Shown piece after piece: positions 8,291-17,851 of a stretch of 64,000 nucleotides of DNA. The stretch's first letter is position 1, and every line of letters starts with the position of its first letter. This DNA comes from Acetobacteraceae bacterium (GTDB lineage: Bacteria > Pseudomonadota > Alphaproteobacteria > Acetobacterales > Acetobacteraceae): contig CANGNF010000003.1 of assembly GCA_947455205.1 (NCBI GenBank), positions 62,001 to 126,000 on the forward strand, in the 5' to 3' direction. Made by a program: the position numbers and the translations under genes. Below the pieces are notes generated by a model, which was not told the DNA's origin, made no database searches, and saw only the letters and a list, made by a program, of their open reading frames with translations.

Positions 8291-9188
8291 CCACCCCGGG
8301 CAAGGCTTCCACCAGGAAGTCCAGGAAGGCGCGGGTCTTGGCCGGCAGCAGCGCGGCCTGGCGGAACACCGCGTAGATGCCCTGGTCGAATTCGGAATTG
8401 GTCACCTGCCAGCCCGGCAGCAGCCGCACCAGGCGCCCGGCGGCGAGTTCATCGCGCACCGTGTAGTCGTCCAGCAGCGCAACGCCGTGGCCGAGCAGCG
8501 CCAAATGGCGCAGCGCCTCGCCATTGTTGGCGGTCAGCCGGGCGGCGATGCGCAGTTCCTGCAACGCGCCGGCCGCCAGGAAGCGCCAGGTCACCTCGTC
8601 GGGGCCGAGCCAATAGGTCAGGCAGTGCAGCGCCAGCAGGTCGCGTGGCTGCCGCACCGGCGCGCTGGCCGCCAGGTAGCCCGGGCTGGCAACCAGGATG
8701 CGTTCGCTGCGCAGCAACAGGCGCTGCATCAGCGGGCCGGCCGGCGGCGCGCCGATGCGCAGCTCGAGGTCGATCTCGTCCTCCGCCAGCCGGGCGGGGC
8801 GTTCCGCCAGGCGCAGTTCCACGCGCAGTTCGGGGTAGCGGGCCTGGAAGGCCGGCAGCAGCGGCGTGACGACGCGCAGGCCGAACATGGTGCGGGAATG
8901 CACCCGCACGGTGCCGACCGGTGTGGCCTGCAGCGCGGCGGCGGCGGCCTCGGCGGCGGCGATGTCCTGCAGGATCGGCTCCAGCCGGGCCAGGTATTCG
9001 CGCCCGGCCTCGGTCAGCACCAGGCTGCGGCTGGTCCGGTTGAGCAGCAGCGTGCCCAGCCCAGCCTCCAGCGCCGCCACCTGGCGGGAGACCGAGGCCG
9101 GCGACAGCCCGGCGCGGCGCCCCGCGGCGGAGAAGCTGCCTTCCCGCACCGCGGCCACGAACAGCTCCATCGCCTGCAACCGGCCCAT
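8280..9188 (-). CDS. LysR family transcriptional regulator
   Basis: 302 aa. N-terminal winged helix (residues 1-65: MELFVAAVREGSFSAAGRR, then LSPASVSRQVAALE), followed by a LysR substrate-binding domain with two Rossmann-like lobes. Start ATG 9188; an internal ATG six codons on is also possible. It resembles the AaeR/DmlR-like group (initial GRLQAMELFVAAV). It is divergent from the luciferase-like monooxygenase at 9319 and is its probable regulator. I could not identify a convincing symmetric T-N11-A box in the 130-nt intergenic region. Confidence 0.9.
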   Translation of the reverse strand: MGRLQAMELFVAAVREGSFSAAGRRAGLSPASVSRQVAALEAGLGTLLLNRTSRSLVLTEAGREYLARLEPILQDIAAAEAAAAALQATPVGTVRVHSRTMFGLRVVTPLLPAFQARYPELRVELRLAERPARLAEDEIDLELRIGAPPAGPLMQRLLLRSERILVASPGYLAASAPVRQPRDLLALHCLTYWLGPDEVTWRFLAAGALQELRIAARLTANNGEALRHLALLGHGVALLDDYTVRDELAAGRLVRLLPGWQVTNSEFDQGIYAVFRQAALLPAKTRAFLDFLVEALPGVVSG

Positions 9189-9318
9189 GCCCCGCCTTTA
9201 CGGAAAGCGCAAAGATGCCTCTTGGCCATAGCATGTTGTTGCAAAGCTTGCCCAGGCGGTAGCCTGCGTCCCAACCAGGGGCGCCAGCCTCGGCGGATCA
9301 GGGAAGGGAATGCGCGCC

Positions 9319-10386
9319 ATGGAATTCGGCATCTTCATCCTCATGCAGCAGCGCGGCTATCACCAGACCTCGGCCGAGGTGCTGAACTGCGCGGTGGAGC
9401 AGACGGTGCTGGCCGACCAGGCCGGCTTCGACAATGCCTGGTACGCCGAGCACCACTTCTCCAACTACGGCCTCGGCGCCTCGCCGTTGATGATGATCGC
9501 GCATGTCGCGGGGCTGACGAAGCGCATCCGGCTGGGCAGCGGCGTCTGCATCCTGCCGATGTACTCGCCGGCGCGGCTGCTGTCCGAGATCGGCTTCGCC
9601 GATACGCTGAGCAACGGCCGGCTCGACCTCGGCATCGGCTCCGGCTACCAGAAGTTCGAGTTCGACCGCTTCGGCGTCGATATCGCCGAGGCGCCGGCGA
9701 TCTTCCACGAGTTCCTCGACGTGCTGAAGCTGGGCCTGACGGAACGCGCCTTCAGCTACGACGGCAAGCACATCCAGATGCCGCTGACCTCGATCAGCAT
9801 GCGCACCGTGCAGCAGCCGATGCCGCCGATCTGGATCACCTCAGCCAATGCGCAGACCCAGGCGCGGGCGATCCGCGAGGGCCACAACCTGTTCGTCACC
9901 GCGCTGCTGAACGGACAGCAGCGGCTGCAGGAAATCCGCGACCAGCTGGCCGGCGTGGCGGCCGGCGAGGGCCGCAGCATCGACGATTGCCGCTTCGCGC
10001 TGCTGCGCTGCGCCTTCGCCAGCGACAATGCCGCGGAGATCGACAGCTACCTGGACAGCGCCCGCTATTCGCGCCGCATCTCGGAGGCACTGAAGTTCCG
10101 CCGGGCGCAGTCGGATGACGGCTTCCTGGTGCGCGAGGAGCCGAGCCCGAACGACCTCAGCTTCGACCAGATGCGGGCCAACCTGCCGGTGGGCAGCGTC
10201 AACCAGGTGGTGGACAAGATGCTGCACGAGATCAGCATCCTGAAGCCCAAGCACATCGCCATCCAGACCCAGATCGGCGACTTCGACCACCGCACGATGA
10301 TGCAGCAGATCGAGCTGTGGGGCAGCCGGATCATCCCCGATATCCGCCGTGCCCTGGGGGTGGCGGCGCCGCGCGTGGCAGCCTAG
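9319..10386 (+). CDS. LLM-class flavin-dependent oxidoreductase
   Basis: Luciferase-like monooxygenase (TIM barrel, FMNH2- or F420-using family), about 355 aa. The family start MEFGIFILMQQRG, WYAEHHFSNYG at about 45-55 and RLDLGIGSGYQKFEFDRFGV near 110 are characteristic. I prefer ATG 9319 because GGGAAGGGA at 9301-9309 is 9 nt upstream; an in-frame ATG at 9310 would directly abut it. It is followed 27 nt later by a Bug receptor, so the two probably form an import/oxidation unit controlled by the divergent LysR. The substrate is unknown. Confidence 0.9.
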   Translation: MEFGIFILMQQRGYHQTSAEVLNCAVEQTVLADQAGFDNAWYAEHHFSNYGLGASPLMMIAHVAGLTKRIRLGSGVCILPMYSPARLLSEIGFADTLSNGRLDLGIGSGYQKFEFDRFGVDIAEAPAIFHEFLDVLKLGLTERAFSYDGKHIQMPLTSISMRTVQQPMPPIWITSANAQTQARAIREGHNLFVTALLNGQQRLQEIRDQLAGVAAGEGRSIDDCRFALLRCAFASDNAAEIDSYLDSARYSRRISEALKFRRAQSDDGFLVREEPSPNDLSFDQMRANLPVGSVNQVVDKMLHEISILKPKHIAIQTQIGDFDHRTMMQQIELWGSRIIPDIRRALGVAAPRVAA

Positions 10387-10413
10387 CCTCGGCGGCAAAA
10401 GGGGAGGAAGACA

Positions 10414-11385
10414 ATGCAGCATCCGCAGGGACGCCGCGCGCTGGGCGCACTGGCCATGGCCGCGCTGGCCGGCCGCGCCGGCGCGCAGGAAGCCTGGCCG
10501 GCACGGCCGATCCGGATCGTCGTCGCCTTCACCGCCGGCAGCGAGCCGGATATCCTGGCCCGCGCCTTGGCGCCGGTGATGCAGGCGCAGCTTGGCCAGC
10601 CGGTGGTGGTGGACAACCGCGTCGGCGCTTCCACCGTGGTTGCGACCGAACATGTCTCGCAGCAGCGGCCAGATGGCTACACGCTGCTGCTGACCTCCTC
10701 CTCCACCTTCTGCGTCACGCCGCACCTGTTCGCCAACCTGCCGTTCCGGGCCGAGCAGTTCCTGCCGCTGACGCTGCTGATGCGCGGCCAGCTGGCGCTG
10801 TACACCGACCCCAAGCTGCCGGTGCGCACGGTGGCGGAGCTGGTGGCCCATGCCCGCGCCCTGCCGCACCCGATGCCCTATGCCGCCAATGCCGGCCTGG
10901 TCTCCCACCTCTCCGGCGAAAGGCTGAAGCAGGAAACCGGCATCCAGCTGCTGGACGTGGCGTATCGGGGCACGCCGGCGGCGCAGCAGATGATGATGCG
11001 CGGCGACGTGGCGATGACCTTCGACGGCATCGCCGCCTATCTCGGCCTGGTCCGCAACGGCGACCTGCGCGCCCTGGCGGTCACCGGGGAACGGCGCATC
11101 CCCGCCCTGCCCGACGTTCCGACCTTTGCCGAAGCAGGCTTCCCCGACGTGGCGCAGCCCTACTGGTACGGCCTGTTCGCGCCCGCCGGGCTGCCGGCGC
11201 CGGTGGCGGCCAGGCTGGTCGGCGCCGCCCACGCGGCGCTGGCGGGCGCGCAACTGGGCGAGCAGATGGTGGCCCAGGGCGCCGAGCTGCGCGGCAACCA
11301 GCCGGCCGAGTTCAGCGCCATGATCGCCAGCGAGCGCGAGCGCTGGGGCGCGCTGATCCGCCGCATCGGGCTTCGCCTCGGCTGA
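10414..11385 (+). CDS. Bug family tripartite tricarboxylate transporter substrate-binding protein (TctC-like)
   Basis: Periplasmic solute receptor, 323 aa. Signal peptide (RRALGALAMAALAGRAGAQ, cleavage near residue 25), then the Bug start WPARPIRIVVAFTAGSEPD and VVDNRVGAST. In most Bug proteins the first ligand loop reads PPGGxxD; here it is FTAGSEPD, keeping the Asp. ATG 10414 has GGGGAGGA 5 nt upstream. It is an orphan: no TctA/TctB partner nearby. Context with the flavin monooxygenase suggests capture of that enzyme's substrate. Confidence 0.93.
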   Translation: MQHPQGRRALGALAMAALAGRAGAQEAWPARPIRIVVAFTAGSEPDILARALAPVMQAQLGQPVVVDNRVGASTVVATEHVSQQRPDGYTLLLTSSSTFCVTPHLFANLPFRAEQFLPLTLLMRGQLALYTDPKLPVRTVAELVAHARALPHPMPYAANAGLVSHLSGERLKQETGIQLLDVAYRGTPAAQQMMMRGDVAMTFDGIAAYLGLVRNGDLRALAVTGERRIPALPDVPTFAEAGFPDVAQPYWYGLFAPAGLPAPVAARLVGAAHAALAGAQLGEQMVAQGAELRGNQPAEFSAMIASERERWGALIRRIGLRLG

Positions 11386-11406
11386 CCAAGGCGCCCGGGC
11401 TGGCCA

Positions 11407-14400
11407 TCAGATCACGCCCAGCGCCTGGTTCAACCGCGACCGGGCGCGGCCAAGCTCGACCGCAAGCCGCGCCTCGGCGCCCGTGGCCTCCAGCCACAGC
11501 TGGCGCACGCGGTAGAGCTCGAACAGCCCGGTATCGCCGGAGCGGAAGGCGCGACGGGCGACATCCAGCTGCTGGTCCGCCACGGCCAGACGCTGCCGCG
11601 CCCATTGCGCCGCCACTTCCGCCGCCCGCAGGCTGGCCTCGGCACGGGCGATCTCGGCGGCCACCAGGCGGCGGCGCTGCGCCAGTTCGGCGGCGGCACG
11701 GGTGATGCCGGCCTCGGCTGCCGCCTGGCGCGGTCGGTTGCGCGCCTCGGTGGCCAGCGGCACGCGCAGGCGCACGCTAACCGAGACGCCCTGCTCCGTC
11801 ACCACGCCGTCCTGGCCACGGCCGAACAGGCCCAGCTCCGGGTTGTCGCGCGGGGTGGCCGCCACCAGCCGGGCCTCGGCCTCGGCGGCGGCCAGGCTGG
11901 CTTCGGCGGCCAACAGCGCGGGGTGGCGCGGCGGCCGCTCGGCCATCGGCTCCACCGGCAGCTCCGGCTCGGCACCGCCGGTCAATACGCGGTAGGCGTT
12001 GCGTGCCGCCACCTGCTCCGCCGCGGCCTGGGCCAGCGCCAGTTCGGCCGCCAGCGTCTCGTTGCGGCCCAGCAGCACGTCGGATTGCGGCACGTCGCCG
12101 TAGCTGGCGCGGCGGGCGACATCGCGGGCGATGTCCCGCGCGGTGACCAGGCGGTCGCGCGCCAGGCGCTCCTCCCGCGCCGCCAGCACCGCGTTCCACC
12201 AGGTTTCCCGCAACACCCCCGCTACCACCAGGCGGCGCGCTGCCAGGCGGCGCTCGGCCTCCAGCACGGCGGCGTCCACCGTGCCCCCCAGCGCGGTGCG
12301 CTGGCCCGGCAGCCACATCGGCGCGGCGGCATCCATCTCCCATTCGCGGGCGCGGTTGGGGCCGCGGGTGTCGGCGCGCCAGGAACCGCCCAGCACGGGA
12401 GAGCCGGCGATGGGGCTGTTCACCGTCGCCCGCCGTGCCGCCACCGCGCCGCGCTGCGCCGCCAGCGCCTGGGCCTCGGCGTCCAGCGCCATCGCCTGTT
12501 CCAGGTGGCGGGCCAGCCCGGGCGATTGCGCCAAGGCCGGCCAGGGCGCCAGCAGCAGCGCCAGGGCTAGCGCGGCGGCGGCGGCCGCCTTCGGCGCCCG
12601 CTGGGCTTCCTCCGGCGGCAGCGCGAAGCGGGCGTACAGGATCGGCAGCAGCACCAGCGTCAGCACCGTCGCGGTCAGCAGCCCGCCGATCACCACGATG
12701 GCGAGCGGCCGCTGGATTTCCGCCCCCGGCCCGTCGGCGAACAGGAAGGGCACCAGGCCGAAGGCGGCGATGGTGGCGGTCAGCACCACCGGCGTCATGC
12801 GTCGCCGCGCGCCTTCCAGTACCGCGTCGCGCAGCACCAGCCCTTCCTCGGCGTTCAGCCGGTTGATGGTGGAGACCAGCACGACGCCATTCAGGACCGC
12901 GATGCCGATCAGCGCGATGAAGCCGACCGAGGCGGGCACCGAGAGGAACTCGCCGGAAGCCCACAGCGCGATGACCCCGCCGATGGCGGCGAAGGGCACG
13001 TTGCAGAACACCAGCGCCGCCTGCCGCAGCGAGCCGAAGGTGAAGTACAGCAGCAGGAAGATCAGCCCCAGCGCGATCGGCACCACCACCGCCAGCCGGC
13101 CGGAGGCGCGCTGCTGGTTCTCGAATTGGCCGCCCCATTCCAGCCGGTAGCCCTCCGGCAGTTGCACCTTGGCGGCCACCGCCGCCTGCGCCTCGGCGAC
13201 GAAGCCGACCAGGTCGCGGCCGCGCACGTTGGACAGCACCGTCGCATAGCGCTGCGTCGCCTCGCGGATCACCTGGATGGCGCCTTCCTCCTCGGTGATG
13301 CGCGCGACCTGGTACAGCGCCACGGTGCGGCCGCCGGGCAGCGCCAGGATCAGCCGCTCCAGGTCCGAGGCGGAGCGGCGCACGCTGCCCTCGCCGCGCA
13401 GCATCAGCGGAATCCGGCGCTCCTGCTCCAGCACGATGCCGGCCTGGCGGCCATCCACCCAGACGCGCAGCGCCTGCTGCACGTCGCGCAGTTGCAGCCC
13501 CAGCCGGCCGATGGCGAAGCGGTCCGGTTCCACCCGCAGGTACTTCATGCCCTCGTTTCGCAGGGCAAAGACCTCGGACGCGCCGGTGATGCCAGTGATC
13601 GCCGCCTCCACCTCACGCGCGATGCGGTTCAGCTCGGGGATGCCGAAGCCGAACACCTTCACCACCACATCGCCGCGGGCGCCGATGATCATCTCCTGCA
13701 CGCGCATGTCGATCGGCTGGTTGATGGCGTAGGAGATGCCGGGAAAGGCATCCAGCACGCCGCGCAGCTGCGCCATGACGAAGTCCGGGTCGCGCCGGTC
13801 ACGCCATTCCGCCCGCGGCGCCACCGTCAGGAACAGGTCGCTGTCGTTCAGGCCCACGGGGTCGATGCCCAGCTCGTCGGCGCCGGCGCGGCCCATGATG
13901 CCGCGCACTTCCGGCACCGCCTCCAGGATCGCTTCCTGCAGCCGCAGGTCGGAGGCGGCGGCTTCCTCCACGCTGATGGTCGGGTGCTTGCGCAGGGTGA
14001 TGACGGGCGTGCCCTCGTCCATCACCGGCATGAAGGTGGAGCCGATGCGGGTGAACAGCAGCCCGGCCAGCACCAGGCCGGCCAGCGCGGTGCCGCCCAC
14101 CTTCAGCGGGTTGGCCATGGCCCAACGCAGGAAGGGGTCGTACAGCCCGTGCAGCCGGCGCACCAGCCAGGGTTCCCGCGCGTGGCCGCCGGCCGCCAGC
14201 AGGCTGGCCGCCAGCGCCGGCACCACGGTAAGCGAGAGCAGCAGCGCGGCGGCCAGGGCGAAGATGATGGTCAGCGCCACCGGCCCGAACAGCCGCCCCT
14301 CCAGCCCCTGCAGAGAGAGCAGCGGCAGGAACACCGTGACGATGATGACGACGCCGGAAATCAGCGGCACCGCGACTTCGCGCACCGCCTCCAGCGTCAC

Positions 14401-15687
14401 CTGCATGCGGGCGCGGTAGTCGGTGCGGCCCTGCATCTCGCCCAGGCGGTGGGCCACGTTCTCCACCACCACCACGGCGCAGTCCACCAGCAGGCCGATG
14501 GCGATGGCCAGGCCGCCGAGCGACATGATGTTGGCGGAGATGCCGGTCAGCCGCATGATGCCGAAGGTGGCCAGCACCGCCAGCGGCAGCGACAGCGAGA
14601 CCACCAGCGCCGCGCGCAGGTTGCCGAGGAACAGGATCAGCAGCACCACCACCAGCGCGATCGCTTCCAGCAGCACCTTCTGCACCGTCCAGACCGCCTT
14701 CTCGATCAGGTCGTTGCGGTCGTAGAAGACCTCGATCCGCACGCCTTCCGGCAGGGTCTTCTGAATCTCGGCCAGCCTGGCGGTGGCGCCGTTGACCACG
14801 GTGCGGGCATTGGCACCGCGCAGGCCCAGCACGATGCCCCAGACCGCCTCGCCATCGCCGTTGCGCGTGACCACGCCGTTGCGCGCCAGCGCGCCGAAGC
14901 GCACATCGGCCACGTCGGAGACGCGGACCACGCCGGTCGGGTGCGCCACCACCACGATGGCGCGGATATCCTCCAGCGTGCGGATGCGGCCCTCCACCCG
15001 CACCAGCAGCGCCTCCTCGCCGTCGCGCACGCGGCCGGCGCCGTCGTTGCGATTGTTCTCCCCCAACGCGTCGGCCAGCATGGCGGTGGTGATGCCGCGT
15101 GCCGCCATCGCCGCCGGGTCGGGCGCCACCTCATAGGTGCGGACATGGCCGCCCAGGGTGTTCATGTCGGCCACGCCCGGCAGCCCGCGCAGCTGCGGCC
15201 GGATGGTCCAGTCCATGATCGTGCGGCGCTGCATCGGCGTCAGGTTGCCGCCGGTCAGGGTGAACATCAGCATCTCGCCCAGCGGCGTCACCACCGGCGC
15301 CAGCCCGCCGGAGACGCCGTCGGGGAACTGGCTCTCCAGGTCGTCCAGCCGCTGGTCCACCTGGGTGCGCGCCCAGTAGATGTCGGTGCCCGGACCGAAC
15401 TCGAAGGTCATCAGCGCGGTGGCGTAGCGGGTGACGGAGCGGATGTTCACCAGGTTGGGGATGCCCTTCATCGCCAACTCCACGGGGTTGGTGACCTGGG
15501 CCTCCAGTTCCTCCGGCGGCAGGCCCGGCGCCTGCATGGCCACCAGCACCTGGGTGGGCGAGACATCGGGGAAGGCATCGATCGGCAGGCGCCGATAGGC
15601 GTCCACGCCCCAGCCGACCAGCGCCAGCGTGGCAAGCACGACCAGCAGCCGCTGGCGCAGGGCCAGCGAGACAAGCGAACCAAGCAT
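11407..15687 (-). CDS. Fused CzcA/CusA-type RND efflux pump and TolC-like outer-membrane channel
   Basis: One 1426-aa reading frame. Residues 1 to about 1030 are a full heavy-metal-efflux RND pump: two sets of transmembrane helices and porter domains, LPIDAFPDVSPTQV at about 33 and TM4 with AIGLLVDCAVVVVEN. TM4 lacks the DFG-x3-DG pattern of Zn/Co/Cd pumps, so metal choice is unclear. After the last pump helix (LLPILYARFALPPEEAQ) the frame continues into an Ala/Leu-rich segment ending PALAQ (about 1033-1052) and then about 375 residues of outer-membrane efflux protein with two alpha-helical repeats. No stop, ATG, GTG or other good start separates the halves. The start at 15687 is 5 nt after the adaptor's stop. 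Confidence 0.88.
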   Translation of the reverse strand: MLGSLVSLALRQRLLVVLATLALVGWGVDAYRRLPIDAFPDVSPTQVLVAMQAPGLPPEELEAQVTNPVELAMKGIPNLVNIRSVTRYATALMTFEFGPGTDIYWARTQVDQRLDDLESQFPDGVSGGLAPVVTPLGEMLMFTLTGGNLTPMQRRTIMDWTIRPQLRGLPGVADMNTLGGHVRTYEVAPDPAAMAARGITTAMLADALGENNRNDGAGRVRDGEEALLVRVEGRIRTLEDIRAIVVVAHPTGVVRVSDVADVRFGALARNGVVTRNGDGEAVWGIVLGLRGANARTVVNGATARLAEIQKTLPEGVRIEVFYDRNDLIEKAVWTVQKVLLEAIALVVVLLILFLGNLRAALVVSLSLPLAVLATFGIMRLTGISANIMSLGGLAIAIGLLVDCAVVVVENVAHRLGEMQGRTDYRARMQVTLEAVREVAVPLISGVVIIVTVFLPLLSLQGLEGRLFGPVALTIIFALAAALLLSLTVVPALAASLLAAGGHAREPWLVRRLHGLYDPFLRWAMANPLKVGGTALAGLVLAGLLFTRIGSTFMPVMDEGTPVITLRKHPTISVEEAAASDLRLQEAILEAVPEVRGIMGRAGADELGIDPVGLNDSDLFLTVAPRAEWRDRRDPDFVMAQLRGVLDAFPGISYAINQPIDMRVQEMIIGARGDVVVKVFGFGIPELNRIAREVEAAITGITGASEVFALRNEGMKYLRVEPDRFAIGRLGLQLRDVQQALRVWVDGRQAGIVLEQERRIPLMLRGEGSVRRSASDLERLILALPGGRTVALYQVARITEEEGAIQVIREATQRYATVLSNVRGRDLVGFVAEAQAAVAAKVQLPEGYRLEWGGQFENQQRASGRLAVVVPIALGLIFLLLYFTFGSLRQAALVFCNVPFAAIGGVIALWASGEFLSVPASVGFIALIGIAVLNGVVLVSTINRLNAEEGLVLRDAVLEGARRRMTPVVLTATIAAFGLVPFLFADGPGAEIQRPLAIVVIGGLLTATVLTLVLLPILYARFALPPEEAQRAPKAAAAAALALALLLAPWPALAQSPGLARHLEQAMALDAEAQALAAQRGAVAARRATVNSPIAGSPVLGGSWRADTRGPNRAREWEMDAAAPMWLPGQRTALGGTVDAAVLEAERRLAARRLVVAGVLRETWWNAVLAAREERLARDRLVTARDIARDVARRASYGDVPQSDVLLGRNETLAAELALAQAAAEQVAARNAYRVLTGGAEPELPVEPMAERPPRHPALLAAEASLAAAEAEARLVAATPRDNPELGLFGRGQDGVVTEQGVSVSVRLRVPLATEARNRPRQAAAEAGITRAAAELAQRRRLVAAEIARAEASLRAAEVAAQWARQRLAVADQQLDVARRAFRSGDTGLFELYRVRQLWLEATGAEARLAVELGRARSRLNQALGVI

Positions 15688-15692
15688 CCGCG

Positions 15693-16823
15693 TCAGCCCC
15701 CGTGGATCTCGGTGAGTTCGGCCAACAGCGTCAGCAGCCCCCGCGTCGCCACCTCGTCCTCCGGCGCCAGGTGGGCGCGGAGCGAGACGGCGTTGGCGGT
15801 CTCCACGATCACGGTGACCGGGCGGGCGCGGAAGCCGTCGGGCACGCGGACGAAGATCCAGGAACTGCCGGCATGGCGCACCACCGCCCCGGCCGGCAGC
15901 CGCCATTGCGGCGTGCCGTTGGGCCGCAGCGCCAGGCTGGCGCTGACCACCTGGCCGGGGCGGATGGCCTCGGCGCCGTCGGTCACCTCCACCACGGCGG
16001 CCAGGGATTGCGTCGCCGGGTCCACGCTGCGGCCAAGGCGGATGACGTTGCCCTGCGCCGGCGTGCCGGGCACCGAGACGCGGGTGCCGGTTTCCACCGC
16101 GGCGGCCTGGGCCAGCGGCACCTGCAGCTGGATCCACAGCGGCGAGAGGCGGGCGATGCTGAACAGCGGCGCCGCCGCGGCGATTCGCTCGCCGGCGACG
16201 GCCCGCGCCTCCAGCACCACGCCGTCATCGGGCGCCGAGACCACCAGCGCCGGGGCCATCCGGCGGGACTGGCGAAGCGTGGTGATGTCGGCGTCGGACA
16301 TGCCCAGCAGCGCCAGCATCTGCCCCCGCTCCTGCAGGGTGGTGCCGGCGTAGTCGTGGTCGGCGCGGGTGGTGATCAGGCGACGCTCGGCGATGATGCG
16401 CTCGCGGTACATCTGCTCGTCGCGCCCCAGCCGGTCGCGGGCAAGCTGCTCGGCCGAGAGCGCCTGCAGGTAGGTGCGCTGCGCTTCCAGCACTTCCGTG
16501 CTGCGGATGCGCGCGATGGGCTGGCCAGCGCTCACTGCCTCGTTCGGGGCGACCAGCAGCGCCTCCACCAGGCCGGCGGCGGGGGCGGCGACGATGCGCA
16601 GCTGCTGCGGTGGCACGCTGACGATGCCCTGCAGCACGGTCTGGGTGGTGCCGCCCTCGGGCTGCACCCGGGTGACCTCGATGCCCGCGGTGCGGACCTG
16701 CCGGGCATCGAGGCGGATGGCGACGTCGTTGCGCGGTGGTTCCGCCCGTGCCGCCAGGGCCGGCGACAACAGCAGCCAGGCAGCCAGGCAACGGGCGGGG
16801 TGGATGTATCGGTAAGCTGACAA
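15693..16823 (-). CDS. RND efflux periplasmic adaptor subunit (CzcB/HlyD-like)
   Basis: 376 aa membrane-fusion protein linking an RND pump to its outer-membrane channel. N-terminal signal sequence (CLAAWLLLSPALAARAEPPR), lipoyl/barrel-sandwich halves around VEALLVAPNEAVSAGQPIAR and VSAPDDGVVLEARAVAGERI, a coiled-coil hairpin between them (about 110-185) and a beta-barrel plus membrane-proximal domain afterwards. First gene of a two-gene operon with the pump-channel fusion (gap 5 nt). No His-rich or Met-rich metal site is obvious. No regulator of the MerR, CopR or CzcR type is adjacent. Confidence 0.92.
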   Translation of the reverse strand: MSAYRYIHPARCLAAWLLLSPALAARAEPPRNDVAIRLDARQVRTAGIEVTRVQPEGGTTQTVLQGIVSVPPQQLRIVAAPAAGLVEALLVAPNEAVSAGQPIARIRSTEVLEAQRTYLQALSAEQLARDRLGRDEQMYRERIIAERRLITTRADHDYAGTTLQERGQMLALLGMSDADITTLRQSRRMAPALVVSAPDDGVVLEARAVAGERIAAAAPLFSIARLSPLWIQLQVPLAQAAAVETGTRVSVPGTPAQGNVIRLGRSVDPATQSLAAVVEVTDGAEAIRPGQVVSASLALRPNGTPQWRLPAGAVVRHAGSSWIFVRVPDGFRARPVTVIVETANAVSLRAHLAPEDEVATRGLLTLLAELTEIHGG

Positions 16824-17036
16824 GGAGACTCCTGCGACGCGAAGGCGCGCGAGGCCATATATGGACGCTCCGTAATCTTTTTACGTGCCCCTGCGGGCCG
16901 CCGGACGCTCACGTTCGCGTTGAGACGACGCGGGAAGCACGCGGCGGGCCGCCGGCGGGCCTTTCAGCCGGCTTGCCTGCGACCCGGAAACCACGAAGAG
17001 TTGATCGGAACCAGCGCCAACAGAGGCTTCTGACCC

Positions 17037-17714
17037 ATGCACTTCGACGACGTCATCCTCGGCCGGCGCAGCATCCGCGGCTACAGGCCGGACCCGGTCC
17101 CCCGCGCGCTGATCGAGGAGATCATCGGCCTGGCGATGCGCGCGCCGTCATCCATGAACAGCCAGCCGTGGAATTTCTACGTCATCACCGGGGCGCCGCT
17201 GGACCGCATCCGCGCCGGCAATACCGAACGCATGCTGGCGGGCATTCCGCAGTCGCGCGAGTTCCGCACCGGGCAGGGCTTTGCCGGGCAGCACCGGGAC
17301 CGGCAGGTGGGCGTCGCCAAGCAGTTGTTCAGCGCCATGGGGATTGCCCGCGACGACAAGGCGATGCGCCAGGACTGGGTGCTGCGCGGCTTCCGCCAGT
17401 TCGACGCCCCGGTCTGCGTCATCATGACCTATGACCGCGTGCTGGACGGCAGCGACGATACGCCGTTCGACTGCGGCGCCGTGACCAACGCGCTGGTCAA
17501 TGCCGCCTGGTCGCGCGGCCTGGGCACCGTGATCAACAGCCAGGGCATCATGCAGTCGCCGGTGGTGCGGGAGCATGCCGGGATCGCCGAGGACCAGGTC
17601 ATCATGAAGAGCATCGCGCTCGGCTGGCCGGATGAGGGCTTCCCGGCCAACGACGTGGTGTCGGAGCGCAGGGCCGTGGCGGAGGCCACCGTGTTCGTCG
17701 GCTTCGACGGGTAG
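17037..17714 (+). CDS. Nitroreductase family protein
   Basis: FMN-dependent NAD(P)H oxidoreductase, 225 aa. The typical N-terminal FMN phosphate motif is present (LGRRSIRGYRPDPVP, residues 8-22), followed by APSSMNSQPWNFYVITG at about 36-52 and a C-terminal LGWPDE segment. ATG 17037 follows a weak GAGG site. No signal peptide; cytosolic. It stands alone between the efflux operon (divergent) and an MFS gene with its own start signals. The substrate (quinone, nitroaromatic or enoate) cannot be deduced. Confidence 0.9.
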   Translation: MHFDDVILGRRSIRGYRPDPVPRALIEEIIGLAMRAPSSMNSQPWNFYVITGAPLDRIRAGNTERMLAGIPQSREFRTGQGFAGQHRDRQVGVAKQLFSAMGIARDDKAMRQDWVLRGFRQFDAPVCVIMTYDRVLDGSDDTPFDCGAVTNALVNAAWSRGLGTVINSQGIMQSPVVREHAGIAEDQVIMKSIALGWPDEGFPANDVVSERRAVAEATVFVGFDG

Positions 17715-17851
17715 CCGCTCGGCCGGGCAGCCGGACAGGGGACGCCGTCGCGCGGAATCGTGACGCCGGGGGCGGCCATGCCCGCCCATCATCGGTGGCC
17801 TGGCCGCCGTTGTGGCCCCATCGCCCGCTCGCCCCGGAAGGAGCCGCCGCC

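Noticed and set aside
9189-9318. LysR box between lysR and the flavin monooxygenase
   Set aside because: No convincing symmetric T-N11-A repeat could be found by eye.
12530-12640. Separate start for the TolC-like channel
   Set aside because: The frame between pump and channel has no ATG or GTG; only CTG codons and a GGAGGA that is part of the PPEEA codons, so a split is not supported by this sequence.
13126-16353. Plus-strand frame of more than 1000 codons
   Set aside because: Fully antisense to the RND operon, very His/Gln/Arg-rich, no domain seen; an artefact of codon bias.
17795-17851. GTG 17795 as start of the MFS transporter
   Set aside because: No ribosome site and 19 extra non-membrane residues; TTG 17852 has AAGGAG at ideal spacing.
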